From Leptolyngbya sp. PLA1 (lineage in GTDB: Bacteria; Planctomycetota; Phycisphaerae; Phycisphaerales; UBA1924), in contig QWIH01000013.1 in the NCBI GenBank assembly GCA_021405315.1, positions 1-64,000 of the forward strand: a stretch of 64,000 nt of DNA. Direction: 5' to 3'. A model generated the notes under the pieces. The model did no database searches and was not told where the DNA came from. It saw only the letters and a program-made list of their open reading frames with translations. The position numbers and the translations under genes are program-made. Every line of letters begins with the position of its first letter. The first letter of the stretch is position 1. Of this stretch, positions 44,013-51,139 are shown in pieces.

Positions 44013-44455
44013 GGGATGCACCGCCGAACGGTGCAGGGCTGACCGGTGTACCACCGCGGCGGCGCGCAGCCGCACCCGTTGATGTCCCCGGTGGTCGGGG
44101 TAGCCGTGAAGCAGGTCCCGTTCCCCTTGTCGCCGCACGGCACGGACGAGCCCGTGGTTGCGAGCGTGCAATCGGAGCCCGGCTTGCGGACGCAGAGCTC
44201 GACTGAGGTCGAACCCCCGCTGCAGGTCGTGCACCCGCCCGCACAGGTGAGCGCGGTGCAGCCGTTCGACCCGCCCGAATCCACGAGGATGGTGTCCTTG
44301 GGACAGCCCTGGTCAAAGGTCTCACACTTGTAACCGGGAATCACCACCGTGGATGTGAGACCATCCTCCTCAAATGCGAATGGCTGGGCTCGGCACACGC
44401 CGTGGGCAAGGAGCAGCACGGTTCCGGCGACGGCCGCAGAGATGAGCATCTTCAT
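44009..44455 (-). CDS. cysteine-rich exported protein
   Basis: 148 residues. Signal peptide KMLISAAVAGTVLLLAHGVCRAQ. The mature part has 14 cysteines in about 125 residues, an even number that fits seven disulfides, with short CxxC-like clusters (GGCTTCSGG, NGCGCAPP), and no catalytic motif. First gene of the three-gene operon. ATG 44455 follows a TAGACT box by 7 nt with no ribosome site, so it appears leaderless. Function unknown; an extracellular structural or peptide-like factor is possible. Confidence 0.75.
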   Translation of the reverse strand: MKMLISAAVAGTVLLLAHGVCRAQPFAFEEDGLTSTVVIPGYKCETFDQGCPKDTILVDSGGSNGCTALTCAGGCTTCSGGSTSVELCVRKPGSDCTLATTGSSVPCGDKGNGTCFTATPTTGDINGCGCAPPRWYTGQPCTVRRCIP

Positions 44456-44462
44456 GCGCGCG

Positions 44463-44493
44463 AGTCTACCCCCCCCCCCGCTCGCCCTGTCAA
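44463..44493 (-). promoter_or_regulatory. promoter with 11-nt G-tract in spacer
   Basis: On the minus strand: TTGACA (44488-44493), a 19-nt spacer containing an uninterrupted run of 11 G (44469-44479), then TAGACT (44463-44468), 7 nt before the start codon. One of the few promoters here with a consensus -35. Confidence 0.6.
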
Positions 44494-44619
44494 ACGCGAC
44501 CCCACGGGTGTAGGTAGCAACGCACGCAGAGCCGGCGCGGGTGCATGCCACGCCCGTGTTACATGGTGCTGCCGGCAGAGGTTGCAGCGGTCGGAGGGGG
44601 CGACCTGTCCCACCTTCAC

Positions 44620-45915
44620 TTACGGACAAGTCCCCCCGGCCACCACGTCAATCAGCGCCGCGATGTCGTCCTGATCCACGTTGCCATCGAGGTTGAAATC
44701 GGGGTCAATCCCCGTGGGGTTGTCCCCGCCCCCGACGACGTTGATGAGGTACGACACGTCGTCCTGGTCGACGTTGCCGTCCTGGTTCACATCCGGGTCG
44801 CACGCGACGGCCGGGCAACCCCAGCGGGCGAGAGCCGTCGTCGACTTTCCCCCGGCCTCGGTGAAGCCGCCGCCCGCGACGAAGTCGCCCGAGGGCAGTT
44901 GAAGCAGCGACATGACGTACTGGTTCATGCCCGAGTCCATCGGCGCCCATGAGACGCCGTTCCAACGGGCGATCTTCGACATGGGGGTGGTGCCCGAATA
45001 CCAGAAGTGACCGCCGGCGATGAGGTCGCCCGAGGGGAGCGTGAGGAAGCACAGGGGCTGGGCGTTCAGGCCCGTGTCCATGGGCCACCACGCCGAGCCG
45101 TCCCAGCGGGCGACGTGGGCAGCGCTGGACAGGCCCGCGGTGGTGAAGAGGCCGCCCGCGACGATGTCCCCCTCGCCGAGCCGGCCGAGCGCGAGCACGG
45201 TCGCGTTCATCCCGGCGCTCATGCCGTTCCACGAGGCGCCATCCCAGCGGGCCACGCGCCGGCGGTTGGCAACGCCCCCCGCCGACTGGAACGTGCCGCA
45301 GACGTAGACGTTGCCGTCCTGTGTTGCCACGATGGAATAGACGATCCCGCCCACGCCGTCGGATGATCCGGAGCCAAGGCTGGACCACGCGGCCCCGTTC
45401 CAGCGTGCCACGTTGTGGGCCGGCGCTCCGCCCGCACTGATGAAGTTGCCCCCGGCGTACAGAGTCCCGGTGGGACCGACCGCGAGCGCGAAGCACTCCC
45501 CTCCCAGCCCGGCGCCCAGCGCGGTCCACCCCGATCCATCGAACACGGCGATGTTGTTCGCGGGCGCGCCCCCCGCGGTCGAGAAGCTCCCCGCGACCAC
45601 CAGGCGACCATCGGGCAGAACCGTCATGGCGTTGATCCCGCCGTTCACACCCTCGCCAAGGCTGCTCCACGCGGACCCGTCCCACGACGCAACGTACCCC
45701 ACCGGCACGCCGTCCGCCTCGGTGAACGTCCCGCCCGCGACGACCCTCGCCGCGAGCGGTCCCTCGCCGTCGGGATCCCACCAGGCCAGAGCGTCAACGC
45801 TGGGCGAAACGCCCCCGAGCCCGCCCACGGGGTTCCACTGATCGGTGCACTGGGCAGCCGCGATCGAAACGGGCAGCCCCGCAAGTGCCGCTCGCAGAAT
45901 GTTCCGGGTTCTCAT
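44620..45915 (-). CDS. exported delta-60/Kelch-like propeller with dockerin tail
   Basis: 431 residues, ATG behind GGAGGAGAA. Signal peptide to about residue 20. The body is seven or so repeats of about 50 residues following VARWDGSAW-LG-G ... L-GDLVAGG-F, a delta-60-like or Kelch-like beta-propeller pattern. The last 60 residues (44620-44802) are the dockerin-like pair ending GGTCP. The repeats resemble proteins that bind ligands at a surface; no enzyme. Third of three co-oriented dockerin genes. Confidence 0.82.
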   Translation of the reverse strand: MRTRNILRAALAGLPVSIAAAQCTDQWNPVGGLGGVSPSVDALAWWDPDGEGPLAARVVAGGTFTEADGVPVGYVASWDGSAWSSLGEGVNGGINAMTVLPDGRLVVAGSFSTAGGAPANNIAVFDGSGWTALGAGLGGECFALAVGPTGTLYAGGNFISAGGAPAHNVARWNGAAWSSLGSGSSDGVGGIVYSIVATQDGNVYVCGTFQSAGGVANRRRVARWDGASWNGMSAGMNATVLALGRLGEGDIVAGGLFTTAGLSSAAHVARWDGSAWWPMDTGLNAQPLCFLTLPSGDLIAGGHFWYSGTTPMSKIARWNGVSWAPMDSGMNQYVMSLLQLPSGDFVAGGGFTEAGGKSTTALARWGCPAVACDPDVNQDGNVDQDDVSYLINVVGGGDNPTGIDPDFNLDGNVDQDDIAALIDVVAGGTCP

Positions 45916-45950
45916 GGGTGCTTCTCCTCCCGATGCGCGCCTCACCTTCG

Positions 45951-47717
45951 TCAGGGGCATGCCCCACCCGCCACCACGTCGATGAGCGCCGCGACATCGT
46001 CCTGATCGACATTGCCGTCGAGGTTGAAATCGGGATCGATCCCGGTGGGGTTGTCGCCGCCCCCGACGACGTTGATGAGGTACGACACGTCGTCCTGGTC
46101 GACATTGCCGTCCTGGTTCACATCCGGGTCGCACGCCGTCGGACCGAGTCTCGTCACGGTGATGTTGTCCGCGAGGAAGATCACGCCATAGTCCTGGCAG
46201 GTCGGGGGAGGCGCGTCGTAGTGCACCACGGCCCGATCAAACCCGCCCGGCACCGAGATGCTCAGCCTCCCCGTGGGCCATGTGCCCGGGGTCGAGAGTG
46301 TGGTGGTGGCGGTGCCGACCTGCTGCGCACCCAGGAACGCCGTGACCCGCATGCGGGCGGAGTCATCACACGCCAGCTCCTGCGGGGAGTAGAGCATCGA
46401 GAAGTAGGTGAGGGCCTCGGAGAACTCCGCCGTCAGGTCCTCCCTGAACACGCTGTTCGGGTAGACGCACAGGCCTTCGAAGCCCGCCGGCGTGAACCCC
46501 AGCGTGCCCGCCGGCTGGATGGAGTACGCGCCGGTGAGCAGCATCCCCAGCCCGTCCGACTGCAGCGCCGTAGGAAGTGACGTGTGCACGGGCCCATCAT
46601 CGATCGTGAACGTCGTCGACTTCGCGTCGTGAACGAAGACCGCCCGCAGCGAACGATCCGAGTCCGCCGCGAAGGTGTACACCGGGGAGGTGCTCACGGG
46701 CGTGCCCCAGTCCTGCCACTCCGCGAACACGAAGCCGGGCAGAGGGGCCGCCGTCACCGTCACGCTCGCGCCCTGGTTGAAGACTCCCCCTCCGGTGGCC
46801 GAGCCGCCGTATGTCGGGAACGCCGCCACGCTGATGTCGAACGCGGGCGTGAACTCCGCGACCAGGCTGCGGTTGGCGGTCACCGGGAAGGTGTACACCC
46901 GGCTGCCGCTGACCTGCGCCCCGCCCTCGGCCCAGCGCACGAACCCGAACCCCGCCGCCGGGTTCGCCGTCAGCGTCGCGTTGCTGCCCGACGGATACGA
47001 CCCGGCGCCGCTGATCACTCCCCCCTCCGGGGGTGAGGCGGACGCCGAGATCGTAAACGTCGGTGCGCTCGAGGCGAACAGCGTGAAGGTGCAATCGCCC
47101 GTGATGAAATGGAACATGCCCCCCGTGCCGCCCACGCGCCGGAAGTGCGACGCGTCGCCGCCCGTGCCCCGCGCCCAGCTCCAGTCCGGGGGCCAGTAAT
47201 ACGTCGGCGTCAATCCCTGCGACGCGATGATCTGCAGCCAGTACTTCACGCCCGCCTGCGCCTGGAATGCCGAGGGGAGCGTGAAGTGGTAGTCGTACAT
47301 GTTCACGCCGCCCACCTGCCCCGCCGGCGTCTCCCCCGCATTGCTCCCCGTGTAATAGCGCACCAGGCGCCCGTTCACGACGTTGGGCTGGCTGCCCCCC
47401 GCGATGGACGAGTAGATCGCCACGCTGAAGTCGTACACGGGCGCCAGCCCCGCGCCGGACAGGTAGTTTGTGTACGCGCCCCGCCAGCGGACCTCGGTGA
47501 TGGCGGCGTCCGCCGGGAGCGTGAACGCGTCCCACACGTTCTCGTCGCTGTCCAGACCGTCCGGGGCGTACCACGCGGACTTGTACTGGCCGCCCGTCGG
47601 GTACTGGGCGTGCGAGTACACCGCGACCTGCCCGCGTGACTCGCCCGGCCAGCACGCCAGGATCATCAGAAGCAAGACCACCCACCGACCAGCACGCGCA
47701 GAGAGGTTGCTGTTCAT
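45951..47717 (-). CDS. exported repeat protein with dockerin tail
   Basis: 588 residues, ATG behind GAAAGG. Signal peptide with hydrophobic WVVLLLMILACW. About 30-225 is a beta-rich jelly-roll-like region. Two bacterial beta-repeat (InlB B-repeat-like) units follow: NPAAGFGFVRWAEGG and AAPLPGFVFAEWQDWG, each ending in RSL-A-F. A galactose-binding-like region (about 385-525) precedes the dockerin pair (45951-46133, ending GGACP). Likely an adhesin-type surface protein. Confidence 0.82.
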   Translation of the reverse strand: MNSNLSARAGRWVVLLLMILACWPGESRGQVAVYSHAQYPTGGQYKSAWYAPDGLDSDENVWDAFTLPADAAITEVRWRGAYTNYLSGAGLAPVYDFSVAIYSSIAGGSQPNVVNGRLVRYYTGSNAGETPAGQVGGVNMYDYHFTLPSAFQAQAGVKYWLQIIASQGLTPTYYWPPDWSWARGTGGDASHFRRVGGTGGMFHFITGDCTFTLFASSAPTFTISASASPPEGGVISGAGSYPSGSNATLTANPAAGFGFVRWAEGGAQVSGSRVYTFPVTANRSLVAEFTPAFDISVAAFPTYGGSATGGGVFNQGASVTVTAAPLPGFVFAEWQDWGTPVSTSPVYTFAADSDRSLRAVFVHDAKSTTFTIDDGPVHTSLPTALQSDGLGMLLTGAYSIQPAGTLGFTPAGFEGLCVYPNSVFREDLTAEFSEALTYFSMLYSPQELACDDSARMRVTAFLGAQQVGTATTTLSTPGTWPTGRLSISVPGGFDRAVVHYDAPPPTCQDYGVIFLADNITVTRLGPTACDPDVNQDGNVDQDDVSYLINVVGGGDNPTGIDPDFNLDGNVDQDDVAALIDVVAGGACP

Positions 47718-47790
47718 GGCCTGCCTTTCAGAAAGAAGGCCCGGTCGCCCGTGGTGCAGACGCACGCACGGGCGCCGGACATCGGGGGGC

Positions 47791-49374
47791 TTATGGGCAG
47801 GCACCGCCCGCGACGACGTTGATCAGCGTCGCCGCGTCGTCCTGATCGACGTTTCCGTCGAGGTTGAAGTCCGGGTCGATCCCGGCGGGGTTCTCCCCGC
47901 CGCCGATCACGTTGATCAGGTACGCCACGTCGTCCTGATCCACGTTCCCGTCCTGGTTCACATCCGGGTCACAGGAGGGCCCGCAGTTGTCAACGACCAG
48001 CGGCACCGCTCGGCTGTAGACCGCCTGGAAGTCGTTGTAGATCATCGCCTGATAGTCGCCCGCGTCCGCGGTGGTCACGTTGTGCACGAACAGCGTGCTC
48101 GACATGCCCTGCGGCCCGGGCATGATCGTGTAGTGAGGGCTGTTCGGATCGATCGCCTGCCCGTCGTGATACCACACGTAGCTCGGGGGCAGCATCGTGT
48201 CCGCGTCCACCTTGAACCGCGCCGTCGTCCCCCTGCACCCCTCGTACGGGTCCGGCTCGCTGTCCACCGCCACCGGCACGTGCACCGTCAGCGTCGCCGA
48301 CTCCGTGACCACAAAGCCGCAGTCGTTCGTGATCACGCAGTCATACTGCCCCGCGGATTCAAGCCGGAGCGGTTCCACCTGCAGGTCGGGCTGGTCCTCG
48401 CCCACCAGCGGCACGCCCTCGTGCCGCCACTGATACTCGACCGTCCCGCCCCCGTCCGGTTCGACGGCGGTGATGTGGAACCACGCGCGATCGTCGTACA
48501 CGCCCGCGGTGTCCACAGGCTGCTGCGTGATCTGCGGCATATAGGGCGCCGGGCAGGAGTACCCCTGCGAGAGGCTCGCCGTCAGCACGTCACCCATCAG
48601 CTCGCCGGGCCCGTCCTGCCACACGCCGTTCACCAGCGTGCGAGAGTTCTCGAACACCCGGTACGCGACAACCTCGCTCACGGTGCTCGCCGGTCCCGGA
48701 GCGTCCTCCTCGGTCAGGATGGGCGTGCCGGCCTCCAGTTCCTCCACCGCGTGCACCGTCGAGCCCAGGATCAGCGGGTCGTCCGGCATCAGTTCCTCGA
48801 GCTGCACGTCGCGCCCGAGCACGCGAGTCACCCGACGCTGCACCCACATCCGGCGTCCGAGCGGATCGTTGTTCTCGACACGCTCCCGAACCACCCAACC
48901 CTGCCCGGGCAGCCACACCACCTCCGAGCTCACCGTCGGCAGCGCGAGGGGCGGGGGCGGGGGAGGCGGGGGCGGGGGAGGGGGCTCCGCCGGACCTGCC
49001 ACCTTGCCCAACGTCCAGCGATACCGGATCGCCGTCGCGCGGCGCCCGTTCGCGATCGAGACGCCGAAGTGCTCGATCACGTTCACGTGCGTCGCACGCA
49101 TCGGGTTCATGTACTTCACGCTCGTGCCCGTCGCCGTCCGCGTGATCCGGGGCGGCCCGTAGTTCGGGTTCCGGTATGTGTGGTACACGTCCTCCGGATT
49201 GATGTCGTCCAGCTCGATCTCGAACTCGTTGCAGTCGTCGCCCTCCCGGTTCGGAACGTCGAAGTTCCCGAGAGAGCCATAAATCACGATGTCCGCGCTC
49301 GCCGTCCCCGCGGCGAGCGCCAGACACGCCGTCGCCGCCAGCGCCGTCCGATTGAACCATGAGTCCCGATGCAT
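47791..49374 (-). CDS. exported Ig-like protein with poly-Pro linker and dockerin tail
   Basis: 527 residues, ATG behind GGGAG. Signal peptide ending ASA. N-terminal region (about 28-140) unknown; then a run of 12 prolines near residue 150; then a Trp-rich middle part; then two Ig-like domains, each with a Tyr-corner pattern (SAGQYDCVI, DAGDYQAMI). The dockerin-like pair (47791-47973) ends GGACP and has one loop altered to DQDDAA. Extracellular; function unknown. Confidence 0.8.
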   Translation of the reverse strand: MHRDSWFNRTALAATACLALAAGTASADIVIYGSLGNFDVPNREGDDCNEFEIELDDINPEDVYHTYRNPNYGPPRITRTATGTSVKYMNPMRATHVNVIEHFGVSIANGRRATAIRYRWTLGKVAGPAEPPPPPPPPPPPPLALPTVSSEVVWLPGQGWVVRERVENNDPLGRRMWVQRRVTRVLGRDVQLEELMPDDPLILGSTVHAVEELEAGTPILTEEDAPGPASTVSEVVAYRVFENSRTLVNGVWQDGPGELMGDVLTASLSQGYSCPAPYMPQITQQPVDTAGVYDDRAWFHITAVEPDGGGTVEYQWRHEGVPLVGEDQPDLQVEPLRLESAGQYDCVITNDCGFVVTESATLTVHVPVAVDSEPDPYEGCRGTTARFKVDADTMLPPSYVWYHDGQAIDPNSPHYTIMPGPQGMSSTLFVHNVTTADAGDYQAMIYNDFQAVYSRAVPLVVDNCGPSCDPDVNQDGNVDQDDVAYLINVIGGGENPAGIDPDFNLDGNVDQDDAATLINVVAGGACP

Positions 49375-49564
49375 CCCATGCTCCCTAGCTGTGCGGCGCC
49401 TGCCCGCCCCGGCGGACCGCGTTCCCCCCTCACCGGCCCGGCGCACACGCGACGTGAACCGTGAGGATGCGGGAGTATCGCGGCGCCACCAGCGTCCGAG
49501 TAGAGGGGAAAGTCGGTATTCCCACGGGGGATTGCGCGGGTTTCCCCGGCAGCCCCGGCAAGGC
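49375..49564. other. 190-nt gap upstream of dockerin array
   Basis: Non-coding between the Ig-like dockerin gene and the response regulator, both on the minus strand. Contains a possible minus-strand ATACTCC box near 49470 and no clear terminator. Confidence 0.3.
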
Positions 49565-50230
49565 TCACCCGCCGCTGCCCCCGATGAGGCCCGTCTCGAT
49601 GGCGAGCCTCACCAGGTCCGCACGGCTCTTCAGCCCGAGTTTGTGCATCATCCTCGCGCGGTACGACTCCACGGTCTTCACGCTGAGCCCCACGCGATCG
49701 GCGATCTGCTGGTTGGTGTTCCCCTGCGCCACCTCGCGCAGCACCTCCAGCTCCCGCTCGCTCAGCCCCGCGAACGGGCTGCTCGCCGCGTCCGCGCCGG
49801 GGACCAGCACGCCCTTGAGGCCCACGGCGCTGGGCACGTCCACGTACGCGCGGCCGCGCACCACCGCGCGGATGGCGTTCAGCAGGTCCGTCCCCGCCGC
49901 GCTCTTCACCATGTACCCGCTCGCGCCCATCGCCAGCGCCGACCGGACGTACGCCGGGTCATCGTGCATCGTCAGCACCAGCAGCTTCGCTCCGGGCGCC
50001 GCCTTCGCCAGCCGCTCCACACCCGCGATCCCCGACCCGCCCGGCATCGCGAGGTCGAGCGTGATCACATGCGGGGAAGTGCGGGCCGCCTCCTCGACCG
50101 CCCCACGCAGGTCGCCCGCCTCCCCCACCACTTCCATGTCCTCCGCGGACTGGATCAGCAACCGCAGACCGCCCCGCACCATGGCGTGGTCATCCACGAT
50201 CAGCACCCGCGTCTTGCCTTGTGCGCTCAT
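49565..50230 (-). CDS. NarL/LuxR-type response regulator
   Basis: 221 residues. Receiver domain (1-125): VLIVDDHAMV, phosphoacceptor Asp in VITLDLAMPGG, and GYMVKSA lysine. LuxR-type helix-turn-helix (about 155-215): LSERELEVLREVAQG and QIADRVGLSVKTVESYR. The ATG overlaps the sensor kinase's stop as ATGA, so the pair is co-translated. DNA targets unknown; dockerin genes lie on both sides. Confidence 0.95.
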   Translation of the reverse strand: MSAQGKTRVLIVDDHAMVRGGLRLLIQSAEDMEVVGEAGDLRGAVEEAARTSPHVITLDLAMPGGSGIAGVERLAKAAPGAKLLVLTMHDDPAYVRSALAMGASGYMVKSAAGTDLLNAIRAVVRGRAYVDVPSAVGLKGVLVPGADAASSPFAGLSERELEVLREVAQGNTNQQIADRVGLSVKTVESYRARMMHKLGLKSRADLVRLAIETGLIGGSGG

Positions 50231-51108
50231 GCTTGCTCGCTCCGGGGCGTCGCGGGCAGCCACGCGCTCACCCGAGTGCCCTCCCCCGGTCCCCCCCACG
50301 TGGTCAGCTCGCCCCGTGCGAGCTGCACACGCTCCTGCACGCTCCGGAGCCCGAGGCCCGGCGCGACTTCGGTCCGGAACCCCGGCCCATCGTCGCTCAC
50401 CTCCACGCGGATGCCCCCTCGCTCCTCTCGCAGCGTGACGCCCACCCGAACGCCCGGGCCCGCGTGCTTTGCGCAGTTCGTGAGCGACTCCTGCACCAGG
50501 CGGTACGCCGCCGACTCCACGTTCGGGTGAAACCGCGCCGTGTCCGCGAGCGTCACGTCGGGCTTCACGTCTCCCGGCGTCGGATAGTCCTCGCACAGCC
50601 GCCGCACCGCCACCGCGAGCCCGAAGTCCTCCAGCACCGCGGGATGCAGCCCCCTGGCGATCCGGCGCACCTCCTCCAGGCTCCGGGACGCGAACGCCGC
50701 CAGTTCCCCGGATCGGCGTCTGGCCTCCTCCGGGCGGCGCTCCAGCTCCAGCCCCCTCAGCCCCAGCGCCAGCGCCGTCAGGTCCTGCCCGAGCTGGTCG
50801 TGCATGTCCCGCGCCAGCCTCGCTCGCTCCTCGTCCCGCGCCGCGATGAGACGGCTCAGCAGTTCGCCGCGCTCGCGCGAGACGTCACGCAGCGGCCTCA
50901 CCGCGACCACCCACAGCACGGGGCCGAAGATGCACGAGAGGATCACCGCGTCCGCCACGCTCTCCCCGACCGACCCGGGCGGGAACGGGCTCACCCGCCT
51001 GAGGACGAGCATGATCGCGCCCTCGACGCCGAACGCGACCAGCAGCGACACCCAGAAGACTCGCCACGGAGAGACCTCCCGCCGCCGGTTTGACCACAGC
51101 CGCCGCAT
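50227..51108 (-). CDS. sensor histidine kinase, HisKA_3 type
   Basis: 293 residues from ATG 51108, 6 nt after a TACGCT box. Two membrane helices (about 17-35 and 50-70) enclose a short periplasmic loop, so there is no large sensory domain. Dimerisation/phosphoacceptor ERARLARDMHDQLGQDLTAL (His), then ATPase domain with ESLTNCAKHAG (N box), VSDDGPGF and LGLRSVQERV. Partner of the overlapping NarL-type regulator. Signal unknown. Confidence 0.93.
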   Translation of the reverse strand: MRRLWSNRRREVSPWRVFWVSLLVAFGVEGAIMLVLRRVSPFPPGSVGESVADAVILSCIFGPVLWVVAVRPLRDVSRERGELLSRLIAARDEERARLARDMHDQLGQDLTALALGLRGLELERRPEEARRRSGELAAFASRSLEEVRRIARGLHPAVLEDFGLAVAVRRLCEDYPTPGDVKPDVTLADTARFHPNVESAAYRLVQESLTNCAKHAGPGVRVGVTLREERGGIRVEVSDDGPGFRTEVAPGLGLRSVQERVQLARGELTTWGGPGEGTRVSAWLPATPRSEQA

Positions 51109-51114
51109 GGCGCC

Positions 51115-51120
51115 AGCGTA
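51115..51120 (-). promoter_or_regulatory. -10 box TACGCT, leaderless kinase gene
   Basis: TACGCT ends 6 nt before ATG 51108 on the minus strand. Confidence 0.5.
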
Positions 51121-51139
51121 GCCCGCGCCCGCCCCGGCG

